From assembly GCA_963805715.1 (NCBI GenBank), contig CAWDVK010000011.1, forward strand, positions 15,456-79,455: 64,000 nucleotides of DNA, given 5' to 3'. The position numbers were made by a program, and so were the translations under genes. Positions within the stretch are counted from its first letter, which is position 1. Every line of letters starts with the position of its first letter. The notes below the pieces were generated by a model. The model saw nothing but the letters and a program-made list of their open reading frames with translations, did no database searches and was not told the origin of the DNA. Source of the stretch: CAWDVK01 sp963805715. Its GTDB lineage: Bacteria > Actinomycetota > Actinomycetes > Streptosporangiales > Streptosporangiaceae. Below, in pieces: positions 9,515-17,115 of this stretch.

Positions 9515-10077
9515 CCGCCATCACCAGCGTCATCGTGATCGTCGTCCTGGCGATGATCGGCGTGTACGTGTCCTGGCGGGCGGGACGGCTGGACCGGCTG
9601 CACGCGCGGCTGGAGGCGGCCAGGTTCGCCCTGGACGCGGCGTTGATCCGGCGCAGCTCAGTGGCGCTGGAGCTGGCCTCCAGCGGGCTGCTCGACCCGG
9701 CCGCGAGCCTCGTGCTCGCCGGGGCCGCGCATGACGCCAGGTCGGCGCGGTCGGGCCAGGAGATGCCGGAAAGCGACCTGACCAGGGCGCTGCGCGCGGT
9801 ATTCAGTCAGTCCGACTTCCGCGCCTCGCTGTCGGGCGCCGAGGGGGCCGAGGAACTGCTCGCCGAGCTGGAGGGCGCCGCCCACCAGGTCTTCCTGGCC
9901 AGGAAGTTCTACAACGACGCCGTGGCTGCCACCCGGATCGCCCGCCGCAAGTGGCTGGCCAGGGCGCTGCGGCTGGCCGGCGGGGCCGCGATGCCCGAGT
10001 TCTTCGAGATTGACGACTCGCTCGCCCCGGCCGGCGAGGACGGCCGGGGCGCGGACATGCCGCACCTGACCAGCTGA
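9511..10077 (+). CDS. Small membrane-anchored protein downstream of pimA, possibly LemA-like
   Basis: 188 aa. One N-terminal membrane helix (SVIVIVVLAMIGVYVSW), then a mostly helical, charged cytoplasmic or extracytoplasmic domain. The segment ARKFYNDAVAATRIARRKWLA recalls the YNxxV segment of LemA proteins, but the resemblance is weak. GTG start overlaps the pimA stop (GTGA), placing it at the end of the PIM operon. Similar unnamed proteins are common at this place in actinomycetes. No catalytic motif seen; function unknown. Confidence 0.7.
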   Translation: MTAITSVIVIVVLAMIGVYVSWRAGRLDRLHARLEAARFALDAALIRRSSVALELASSGLLDPAASLVLAGAAHDARSARSGQEMPESDLTRALRAVFSQSDFRASLSGAEGAEELLAELEGAAHQVFLARKFYNDAVAATRIARRKWLARALRLAGGAAMPEFFEIDDSLAPAGEDGRGADMPHLTS

Positions 10078-10130
10078 CCCGGGTTACTACCATGGAAGCA
10101 GTCATTCGCAGCGATCAGTAAGGAATTCCC

Positions 10131-11081
10131 GTGTCAGTCCACGAACCGTCCGAGAGCACGATCGGCTTCACCGGCACGGATGCCCCGGCCAGCCTCGCGA
10201 GCGAGAAAGGCACCGTCCGGGTCAAGAAGGGCATGGCTGACATGCTCAAGGGCGGAGTGATCATGGACGTGGTCACGGCCGAGCAGGCGAAGATCGCCGA
10301 GGACGCCGGCGCCGTCGCCGTCATGGCCCTGGAGCGCGTGCCCGCTGACATCAGGGCGCAGGGCGGCGTGGCCCGGATGAGTGACCCGGACATGATCGAT
10401 GGCATCATCTCCGCCGTCTCCATCCCGGTGATGGCCAAGTGCCGGATCGGTCATTTCGCCGAGGCCCAGGTGCTGCAGGCCATCGGCGTTGACTACATCG
10501 ACGAGTCCGAGGTGCTCACGCCCGCCGATGAGGCGCACCACGTGAACAAGTGGGAATTCACCGTCCCGTTCGTGTGCGGCGCCACGAACCTGGGCGAGGC
10601 GCTGCGGCGGCTGGCGGAGGGCGCGGCGATGATCAGGTCCAAGGGCGAGGCCGGCACCGGGAACGTGGTCGAGGCGACCCGGCACATGCGCGGGATCAGG
10701 TCCGAGATCGCGCGGCTGGCGTCGCTGCCGGCCGACGAGCTCTACGCCGCGGCGAAGGACCTGCAGGCTCCCTACGAGCTGGTGGCGGAGGTGGCGGCGG
10801 CGGGGAAGCTGCCCGTCGTGCTGTTCACCGCAGGCGGCATCGCGACTCCCGCGGACGCGGCGATGATGATGCAGCTGGGCGCCGACGGCGTGTTCGTGGG
10901 CTCGGGCATCTTCAAGTCGGCTAACCCGGCGGCGCGGGCGGCGGCCATCGTCAAGGCCACCACCTTCCACGACGACCCGGACGTGATCGCCAAGGTCTCC
11001 CGCGGGCTGGGCGAGCCGATGGCGGGCATCAACCTGGACACGCTGCCGCCGGACCAGCGTTACGCCGGCCGCGGCTGGTGA
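10131..11081 (+). CDS. pdxS: Pyridoxal 5'-phosphate synthase, synthase subunit
   Basis: Builds pyridoxal 5'-phosphate from ribose 5-phosphate, glyceraldehyde 3-phosphate and ammonia supplied by PdxT. 316 aa, with the normal TIM-barrel sequence. Hallmarks: KKGMADMLKGGVIMDVVTAEQA near the start, ALERVPADIRAQGGVARMSDP, the lysine of VMAKCRIGHF, and C-terminal GADGVFVGSGIFKS. GTG start preceded by AAGGAA at about 5 nt. The stop overlaps the pdxT start. An Actinobacteria-wide operon: pdxS-pdxT-yebC. Confidence 0.97.
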   Translation: MSVHEPSESTIGFTGTDAPASLASEKGTVRVKKGMADMLKGGVIMDVVTAEQAKIAEDAGAVAVMALERVPADIRAQGGVARMSDPDMIDGIISAVSIPVMAKCRIGHFAEAQVLQAIGVDYIDESEVLTPADEAHHVNKWEFTVPFVCGATNLGEALRRLAEGAAMIRSKGEAGTGNVVEATRHMRGIRSEIARLASLPADELYAAAKDLQAPYELVAEVAAAGKLPVVLFTAGGIATPADAAMMMQLGADGVFVGSGIFKSANPAARAAAIVKATTFHDDPDVIAKVSRGLGEPMAGINLDTLPPDQRYAGRGW

Positions 11082-11683
11082 TGGCCGGCCACTCCCCGGC
11101 CGTGGGGGTGCTGGCACTCCAGGGTGACGTGGCCGAGCATCTCCGCGCGCTGCGGGACGTCGGTGCGACGCCGGTCCCGGTTCGCCGGCCAGAGGAACTC
11201 GACGCGGTCGACGGCCTGATCATCCCCGGCGGGGAATCCACCACGATCTGGAAGCTCGCCGAGATCTTCGGGCTGGCCGAGCCGCTGCGCAAGCGGATCG
11301 GCGGCGGCATGCCCGCGTTCGGGTCCTGCGCCGGGCTGATCCTGCTGGCTACCCGGCTGGTGGACCCGGCCTCGGGGCAGCAGACCCTGGGCGCCATCGA
11401 CATGACCGTGCGGCGCAACGCGTTCGGCCGCCAGGTCGACTCATTCGAAAGCGACCTGGCGGTCAGCGGGCTGGCCGGCCCGCCGTACCGCGCGGTGTTC
11501 ATCCGCGCGCCCTGGGTCGAGCAGGCCGGCAGCGCGGTCGAGGTGCTCGCGAGCGAGCCCGGCACCGGTAGGATCGTCGCGGTTCGCCAGGGTCCGGCGC
11601 TCGCGACGTCCTTTCATCCCGAGCTCACGCGCGACCGGCGGATCCACGAGCTCTTCGTTGACATGGTGAGGAAAGATTCATGA
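11081..11683 (+). CDS. pdxT: Pyridoxal 5'-phosphate synthase, glutaminase subunit
   Basis: Class I glutamine amidotransferase that hydrolyses glutamine and channels ammonia to PdxS. 200 aa. The triad motifs are GSCAG (nucleophile Cys) and SFHPEL (His and Glu), with GGEST forming the glutamine-binding region. Start is ATG at 11081 (TGATG with the pdxS stop); an in-frame GTG at 11078 is equally possible. The stop overlaps the yebC ATG (ATGA). Confidence 0.96.
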   Translation: MAGHSPAVGVLALQGDVAEHLRALRDVGATPVPVRRPEELDAVDGLIIPGGESTTIWKLAEIFGLAEPLRKRIGGGMPAFGSCAGLILLATRLVDPASGQQTLGAIDMTVRRNAFGRQVDSFESDLAVSGLAGPPYRAVFIRAPWVEQAGSAVEVLASEPGTGRIVAVRQGPALATSFHPELTRDRRIHELFVDMVRKDS

Positions 11684-12432
11684 GCGGCCACTCCAAGTGG
11701 GCAACCACGAAGCACAAGAAGGCCGTGGTCGATGCCAGGCGGGGCAAGCTGTTCGCCAAGCTGATCAAGAACGTCGAGGTGGCCGCCCGCAGCGGCGGCC
11801 CGGATCCCGCGGGCAACCCGACGCTGTATGACGCCGTGCAGAAGGCCAAGCGCAGCTCGGTTCCGAACGACAACATCGACCGGGCCGTGCGCCGCGGCGC
11901 GGGCCTGGAGGCTGGCGGCGCGGCTTACGAGGCGGTTACCTACGAGGGCTATGCCCCCGGCGGGGTGGCCGTGCTGGTCGAGTGCCTGACCGACAACCGG
12001 AACAGGGCCGCCGCCGAGGTGCGCACGGCGCTTACCCGCAACGGGGGCTCGATGGCTGATCCCGGCTCGGTGTCCTACCTGTTCAACCGGAAGGGCGTCG
12101 TGATCGTCCCCAAGGCGTCCGGGGTGACCGAGGACGACGTGCTGGCGGCGGTCCTGGAAGCCGGGGCCGAGGAGGTCGACGACCTCGGCGAGTCCTTCGA
12201 GGTGGTCAGCGAGGCCACCGATCTGGTGACTGTGCGCTCGGCGCTGCAGGACGCGGGGATCGAGTACGAGTCGGCGGAGGCCGCCTTCCTGCCCTCGGTC
12301 GAGGTGCCGCTCGATGAGGAGCACGCCAGGAGGGTGTTCCGGCTCATCGAGGCCATCGAGGACTCCGACGACGTGCAGGATGTCTACGCGAACTACGCCG
12401 TCTCCGACGAGGTCATGGAGAAGCTTGGGTGA
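11680..12432 (+). CDS. YebC/PmpR/TACO1-family protein
   Basis: 250 aa, beginning with the near-invariant MSGHSKWATTKHKKAVVDARRG-type signature (GHSKW...KHKK), followed by RGKLFAKLIKNVEVAAR and YEGYAPGGVAVLVECLTDNRNR. The family was long described as DNA-binding regulators, but some members act in translation by relieving stalling at difficult sequences; the sequence alone does not decide. GAGGAAAG lies before the ATG. In many actinobacteria it precedes ruvC, as here with one gene and a repeat region in between. Confidence 0.93.
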   Translation: MSGHSKWATTKHKKAVVDARRGKLFAKLIKNVEVAARSGGPDPAGNPTLYDAVQKAKRSSVPNDNIDRAVRRGAGLEAGGAAYEAVTYEGYAPGGVAVLVECLTDNRNRAAAEVRTALTRNGGSMADPGSVSYLFNRKGVVIVPKASGVTEDDVLAAVLEAGAEEVDDLGESFEVVSEATDLVTVRSALQDAGIEYESAEAAFLPSVEVPLDEEHARRVFRLIEAIEDSDDVQDVYANYAVSDEVMEKLG

Positions 12433-13694
12433 GCGTCGAATTCCGCCTGCTGACAGCGGACGACGATCTCGAGCCCGACCTCGACCTCGCCCGGCGGGCC
12501 TTCGGCCCGTTCGGCGAGGCGGAACGGGAGCGGCGGCTGGCGAGCGCCCGGGCCAGCGTGGTCTCGGGCCGGTACCTGGGCGCCTTCGACGGCAGCCGGC
12601 AGGTTGGCTCGGCCCGGTACTTCGACATGCGGCAGTGGTGGCACGGCCGGTCGCTGCCGATGGCCGGCGTCGCCGGGGTGAAGGTCGCCCCGGAGGAGCG
12701 CGGCCGCGGCGTGGGCCGCGGGCTGATGACCGAGCTGCTCGCCCAGATCGCGGAGCGCGGCTACCCGCTGTCCGCGCTGTATCCGGCGACGACCGGCCTG
12801 TACCGGTCGGTGGGCTGGGAGCTGGCCGGCGGGCAGTACCAGGTCGAGGTGCCGGCCCGGTCGCTGCGCTCGCTTCAGCCGCCGGACCGGCAGGCCCTGC
12901 CGGATGGTCCTGGCGTCCGCGCCGGGGCTGGCGACGGCAGCGGGGCCGCCAGCGGGGCCGCCAGCCGGGCCGCACCGGTCATCCGCCGCGGCGGCCCGGC
13001 CGACGCGGCCAGGATGATCACCCTGATCGGCGAGCTGCATGCCCGCGGCCGCGACTGCGGGCCGGTCACCTTCGACACCGAGTCGTTCGCGCACAGCCTG
13101 GACGACGAGGACATCTACTGCTACCTGGCGGCGGACGGCCTGCTCGCCTATCAGTGGAACCGGTCGGATGAGGAGGTCCTGGTGTACGGCCTGCAGGCCG
13201 GCTCGGCGGCCACGACGCGCATGCTGTGGGCCATCGTCGCCTCGCACGGGACCATCGCGCGCAGCGTGCGGGCGATCGCGGCACCGGCCGATCCGGTCAG
13301 CTGGCTGGTCCGCGAGCCGGACGTCCGGCTGGCCCGGCGGGAGATGTGGATGCTCCGGCTGGTGGACGCCCCGGCCGCGATCGCGGGCCGCGGCTTCCCC
13401 GATGGCACCGAGCTGGCCGTCCCGCTGGCCCTGCACGACGGCGAGCGCCCGTCCAACTCCGGCCAGTGGCTGCTGCAGGTCAGCGGCGGCAAGGGGGAGC
13501 TGAGCCGCAGCAGCCTGCCGGCCAGTGCCGCGCCGCCGCTGCGGCTGGGCTCGCGCGGCCTCGCCGCGCTCTACGCGGGGACACCGCTGGCCACATTGCG
13601 CGGCGCCGGGCTGGCGGCCGACGGTGACCTGGCCGCCGACGCGGCGGTGGACGAGGCGTTCACCGGCACCGCGTTCATGTACGACTACTTCTGA
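12429..13694 (+). CDS. Eis-like GNAT N-acetyltransferase with SCP2-type C-terminal domain
   Basis: 421 aa with the Eis three-part architecture: an N-terminal GNAT fold with acetyl-CoA motif VKVAPEERGRGVGRGLM (about residues 79-95), a second degenerate GNAT fold, and an SCP2-like C-terminal domain. In Mycobacterium Eis the catalytic groups are a Tyr (126) and the C-terminal carboxylate of Phe402. Here a matching Tyr is seen in TGLYRSVGWE and the protein ends in FMYDYF, so both are conserved. Eis enzymes acetylate amines of aminoglycosides and other substrates at several positions; the natural substrate is unknown. An Ala/Gly/Ser linker (residues 158-180) lies between the GNAT folds. GTG start overlaps the yebC stop. 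Confidence 0.85.
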   Translation: MSVEFRLLTADDDLEPDLDLARRAFGPFGEAERERRLASARASVVSGRYLGAFDGSRQVGSARYFDMRQWWHGRSLPMAGVAGVKVAPEERGRGVGRGLMTELLAQIAERGYPLSALYPATTGLYRSVGWELAGGQYQVEVPARSLRSLQPPDRQALPDGPGVRAGAGDGSGAASGAASRAAPVIRRGGPADAARMITLIGELHARGRDCGPVTFDTESFAHSLDDEDIYCYLAADGLLAYQWNRSDEEVLVYGLQAGSAATTRMLWAIVASHGTIARSVRAIAAPADPVSWLVREPDVRLARREMWMLRLVDAPAAIAGRGFPDGTELAVPLALHDGERPSNSGQWLLQVSGGKGELSRSSLPASAAPPLRLGSRGLAALYAGTPLATLRGAGLAADGDLAADAAVDEAFTGTAFMYDYF

Positions 13695-13710
13695 TCTCGT
13701 CTGCTGATCT

Positions 13711-13970
13711 CGCCGCCCTGCCGCCCGTCTTCTTCCCGCCGGTCTTCTTCCCGCCGGTCGCCCTGCCGTCCGCCGCCCTGCCGCGCTCTGCCGGGCGGCC
13801 TGCCGCGTCCGGCCTGCCGCGTCCGGCCTGCCGTCCGGCGCCCGTCTTCTTGCCGTCCGCCGCCCTGCCGTCCGCCGCCCTGCCGTCCGCCGCCCTGCCG
13901 CGCTCTGCCGGGCGGCCCGTCGCGTCCGGCCTGCCGTCCGGCCGTCCGCCGCCCGCCGCGCGCCGCGCCC
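13711..13970. repeat. Degenerate GC-rich minisatellite between the eis-like gene and ruvC
   Basis: The 13695-14175 gap holds no convincing gene. Its first part is made of shuffled short units: CCGCCCTGCCGT (12-mers), CTTCTTCCCGCCGGT and GCGTCCGGCCTGCC. A stretch of about 36 bp ending GCGCTCTGCCGGGCGGCC occurs twice, near 13765-13800 and 13882-13917. One strand is pyrimidine-rich. A minus-strand frame through it gives only Arg/Gly/Gln repeats and is not credible as a protein. Confidence 0.85.
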
Positions 13971-14175
13971 GGTCGGCAGTCCGGCTGCCGCGTGGAAGCG
14001 TGGCTGCCGCTGCTACAGCAGCAGCGCCTGCGCATCGACGCGGTTCCCGGCCGGGTCACCCGGTCGGGGCCCAGCCGCGACACGCCGCCCGGGTGGCCGG
14101 CCGCCAGGCCCGCGAGCCGGTAATGTCTCAGCCGAACACATGTTCGCCAGCGACGCGGAACCGGGATGGTGGCTC

Positions 14176-14706
14176 ATGCGGGTGCTCGGCGTCGACCCTG
14201 GCCTCACCCGGTGCGGGCTTGGCGTCATCGAGGGAACCCCCGGCCGCAGGCTGAGCCTGATCGCGGCCGGCGTGATCGGTACCGAGGCCGGCACCGACAT
14301 CGCCCTCCGGCTGCTGACCCTGGAACAGGAGATCGAGCGCTGGCTGATCGCCCACCAGCCCGATGCCGTCGCCGTGGAGCGGGTGTTCAGCCAGCACAAC
14401 GTGCGCACCGTGATGGGCACGGCGCAGGCCGGCGCGGTGGCCATCGTGTGCGCCGCCCGCCGCGGGCTGCCGGTGGCGATGCATACTCCGAGCGAGGTCA
14501 AGGCGGCGGTCACCGGCAATGGCCGCGCCGGAAAGGAACAGGTGACGCACATGGTCAGCCGGCTGCTCGCGCTGACGGATCCGCCGCGCCCGGCCGACGC
14601 CGCCGACGCGCTGGCGCTCGCGATCTGCCACCTGTGGCGCGGCGGGATGCAGGATCGCCTGGCGGCGGCCCCCGCCACCCGGCGCACCTCCTGGCGGACG
14701 GCATGA
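14176..14706 (+). CDS. ruvC: Holliday junction resolvase RuvC
   Basis: Endonuclease that cuts Holliday junctions bound by RuvAB. About 176 aa from ATG 14176 (MRVLGVDPGLTRCGLG), the usual family start; the frame runs back to 14140 but the extra 12 residues are atypical. Acidic catalytic residues appear in GVDPG, in VAVERVF (Glu) and in ADAADALALA (Asp pair). The C-terminus ends in an Arg/Ala-rich tail. The stop overlaps the ruvA ATG (ATGA). Confidence 0.95.
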   Translation: MRVLGVDPGLTRCGLGVIEGTPGRRLSLIAAGVIGTEAGTDIALRLLTLEQEIERWLIAHQPDAVAVERVFSQHNVRTVMGTAQAGAVAIVCAARRGLPVAMHTPSEVKAAVTGNGRAGKEQVTHMVSRLLALTDPPRPADAADALALAICHLWRGGMQDRLAAAPATRRTSWRTA

Positions 14707-15326
14707 TCGCGCACCTGGACGGCGTAGTCGGCTCGGTGGCGCCGGACGGTGCGGTGATCGAGGTCGGCGGCGTCGGGCTGCTGGTCCAGTGCACGCCGGG
14801 CACCCTGGCCAGGCTGCGGCCAGGGGAGCGCGCCCGGGTCGCCACCTGCCTGGTCGTCCGGGAGGACGCACTGACCCTGTACGGGTTCGGCACCGAGGAC
14901 GAGCGCACGACTTTCGAGCTGCTGCAGACCGCGAGCGGGGTCGGCCCGCGGCTGGCGCTGGCCATGCTGGCCGTGTTCACCCCGGATGCGCTCCGCCGGG
15001 CCATCGCGGCCGAGGACCTGTCCGCGCTGATGACCGTGCCGGGCATCGGCAGGAAGGGCGCTCAGCGGATCGTGCTGGAGCTCGCGGGCCGGCTGGGCTC
15101 GCCGGGCGATGGCCTGACGACCGGCACCCCCGGGCAGCAGCCAGGGCCGCCGCCCTGGCGCGAGCAGGTACGCACCGGGCTGGTCAGCCTGGGCTGGCAG
15201 GCCAGGGACGCTGACCAGGCGATTGCGGCGGTCGAGCCTGAGCTGCTGAACGGCTCGGACGGGGAGCCCCCGGTGGACGTGTCTGTGGCGCTGCGGGCGG
15301 CGCTGCGGGTGCTGGGCCGGACATGA
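14703..15326 (+). CDS. ruvA: Holliday junction helicase subunit RuvA
   Basis: 207 aa. Binds four-way junctions and loads RuvB. N-terminal OB-fold begins MIAHLDGVVGSVAPDGAVIEVGG-like. Two helix-hairpin-helix motifs follow (SGVGPRLALAMLA and TVPGIGRKGAQRIVLEL), then a Gly/Pro linker and the C-terminal RuvB-contact domain (EQVRTGLVSLGWQARDADQAI). ATG overlaps the ruvC stop; the ruvB ATG overlaps its own stop. Confidence 0.96.
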   Translation: MIAHLDGVVGSVAPDGAVIEVGGVGLLVQCTPGTLARLRPGERARVATCLVVREDALTLYGFGTEDERTTFELLQTASGVGPRLALAMLAVFTPDALRRAIAAEDLSALMTVPGIGRKGAQRIVLELAGRLGSPGDGLTTGTPGQQPGPPPWREQVRTGLVSLGWQARDADQAIAAVEPELLNGSDGEPPVDVSVALRAALRVLGRT

Positions 15327-16453
15327 GCCGCAGCCCCGGCGGCCCTGACCGGCCCGGTCAGCCGGACCGGCCCGGGCCGCTGCCCGTGCGCGGCGGCACT
15401 GACCAGGCGGGTGTCCCTGACCGGCTGGTGTCGGCCCTGGCCGACGCCGATGACCAGGCGGTGGAGAGCGCGCTGCGGCCGAAACGGCTGAGCGAGTTCA
15501 TCGGCCAGGGCCGTGTCCGCGAGCAGCTGTCCGTGGTGCTGGAGAGCGCGGTCCGCCGCGGCGGTACCCCCGATCACGTGCTGCTGTCCGGTCCGCCCGG
15601 CCTGGGCAAGACCACCATTGCCATGATCATCGCCGCGGAGCTCGGCGCTCCGCTGCGGGTCACCAGCGGCCCGGCGATCGAGCGAGCGGGCGACCTGGCC
15701 GCGATCCTCTCCACGCTCAGCGAGGGCGAGGTGATCTTCATTGACGAGATCCACCGGGTCGCCCGGCCGGCCGAGGAGATGCTGTACCTGGCCATGGAGG
15801 ACTTCCGGGTTGACGTGATCATCGGCAAGGGCCCGGGCGCGACCGCCATCCCGCTGGATATCGCGCCGTTTACGCTGGTCGGCGCCACCACCAGGGCCGG
15901 GCTGCTGCCAGCGCCGCTGCGGGACAGATTCGGCTTCACCGCGCATCTGGACTTCTACGAGCCAGACGAGCTGGGTGTCATCGTGCGCAGGTCAGCGAGC
16001 CTGCTCGGGGTCAGGTTGCCCGGCGATGGCGCTGACGAGATCGCGAGCCGCTCCCGCGGCACGCCGCGGATCGCCAACCGGCTGCTGCGCCGCCTCCGCG
16101 ACTACGCGGAGGTCCGCGGTGACGGCGTGGTGACCCGCCCGGTTGCCAGGGCGGCGCTGGAGCTTTACGAGGTGGACGAGAGTGGCCTGGACCGGCTCGA
16201 CCGGGCCGTGCTGTCGGCGCTGGTGCACCGGTTCGGCGGCGGCCCGGCAGGGCTGTCCACGCTCGCGGTGGCCATCGGCGAGGAGCCGGAGACCGTGGAG
16301 GTGGTGGCCGAGCCGTTCCTGGTCCGGGCCGGCCTGATCGCGCGCACCCCGCGCGGCCGGGTTGCCACCCCGGCGGCCTGGGCGCATCTGGGCGTGCCGC
16401 TCCCGCGAACCCCGGCCGGCGGCGCGGACGGCGCGGCTACCCTGTTTGGCTGA
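15323..16453 (+). CDS. ruvB: Holliday junction branch-migration motor RuvB
   Basis: AAA+ ATPase of 376 aa. Walker A GPPGLGKTT, Walker B FIDEIH, sensor 1 VGATTRAG and arginine finger LRDRFG are all visible, followed by the winged-helix domain (GGPAGLSTLAVAIGEEPETVEVVAEPFL). The N-terminal 45 residues are Pro/Gly/Asp-rich before the conserved ALRPKRLSEFIGQ. Last gene of the ruvCAB operon; a separate promoter seems to drive the next gene. Confidence 0.97.
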   Translation: MSRSPGGPDRPGQPDRPGPLPVRGGTDQAGVPDRLVSALADADDQAVESALRPKRLSEFIGQGRVREQLSVVLESAVRRGGTPDHVLLSGPPGLGKTTIAMIIAAELGAPLRVTSGPAIERAGDLAAILSTLSEGEVIFIDEIHRVARPAEEMLYLAMEDFRVDVIIGKGPGATAIPLDIAPFTLVGATTRAGLLPAPLRDRFGFTAHLDFYEPDELGVIVRRSASLLGVRLPGDGADEIASRSRGTPRIANRLLRRLRDYAEVRGDGVVTRPVARAALELYEVDESGLDRLDRAVLSALVHRFGGGPAGLSTLAVAIGEEPETVEVVAEPFLVRAGLIARTPRGRVATPAAWAHLGVPLPRTPAGGADGAATLFG

Positions 16454-16553
16454 GGGATCACTGGCCCAGGGCGAGCAGCAGGCAGGTTGCGGGCCCGGAA
16501 TGTCACGGCTGGTCGCAGGCTGGTCACGATCGCTCGCCAGAAGCCGTAGCCTG

Positions 16554-16582
16554 TTGGTGCGTCGCTCATGCGCCGCTACACT
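16554..16582 (+). promoter_or_regulatory. Candidate sigma70-type promoter for yajC-secD-secF
   Basis: TTGGTG (16554-16559), a 17-nt spacer and TACACT (16577-16582) lie in the 240-nt gap between ruvB and yajC, about 110 nt before the yajC start. Four of six bases match each consensus box. Confidence 0.5.
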
Positions 16583-16693
16583 TCGGCAGTTGGTCCAATG
16601 ACAGCTGCGGGCCGCTGATGCCGGGTTCGCCCGGTGAGGCGCTCGGCCGGTGCCTACGGCCGCCGCGGCAATCAACCGGAAGGAAGCCCCGTG

Positions 16694-17080
16694 ATGGGGA
16701 GCATGATTCTCGCCGCCACGACGACGACCACCAAGAGCTCCAGCTACTTGCCGCTGCTCATCATCATCGTCCTGTTCGGCGTCTTCTACGTCGCCATTAT
16801 CCGGCCGCAGCGCACCAGGGCGCGCCGGGCGCAGCAGACTCAGAGTGCGGTCGTGCCTGGTCAACAGGTCCGCACGACGGCCGGCATCTACGGCACCGTC
16901 GTCTCCGGCGACGACCGGGACATCGTCCTCGAGGTCGCTCCGGGCGTGAACATCCGCATGCTGCGCCGCGGGGTCATGGAAGTGATCCCCGACGGCGAGC
17001 CCACCGGCACCACCACGATGCCGGAGCCGGATCACCACGAGGAGACCTCGGCCGATAACCGCGGTGACCTGACCATCTGA
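16694..17080 (+). CDS. yajC: Sec translocon accessory protein YajC
   Basis: 128 aa single-pass membrane protein associated with SecDF. One hydrophobic helix (YLPLLIIIVLFGVFYVAII) is followed by the family signature RPQRTRARRAQQ and the soluble domain (GQQVRTTAGIYGTVVSGDDRDIVLEVAPG). AAGGAAG at 16680-16686 is 7 nt from ATG 16694 and 4 nt from GTG 16691; I choose the ATG. secD follows 35 bases later. Confidence 0.92.
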   Translation: MGSMILAATTTTTKSSSYLPLLIIIVLFGVFYVAIIRPQRTRARRAQQTQSAVVPGQQVRTTAGIYGTVVSGDDRDIVLEVAPGVNIRMLRRGVMEVIPDGEPTGTTTMPEPDHHEETSADNRGDLTI

Positions 17081-17115
17081 CGGCGACGCTCGCTGAGAGC
17101 TAAGGACGGGCGAAC

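Noticed and set aside
13685..14083. Minus-strand Arg/Gly/Gln-repeat protein
   Set aside because: Produced by the GC minisatellite; no start context or conserved domain.
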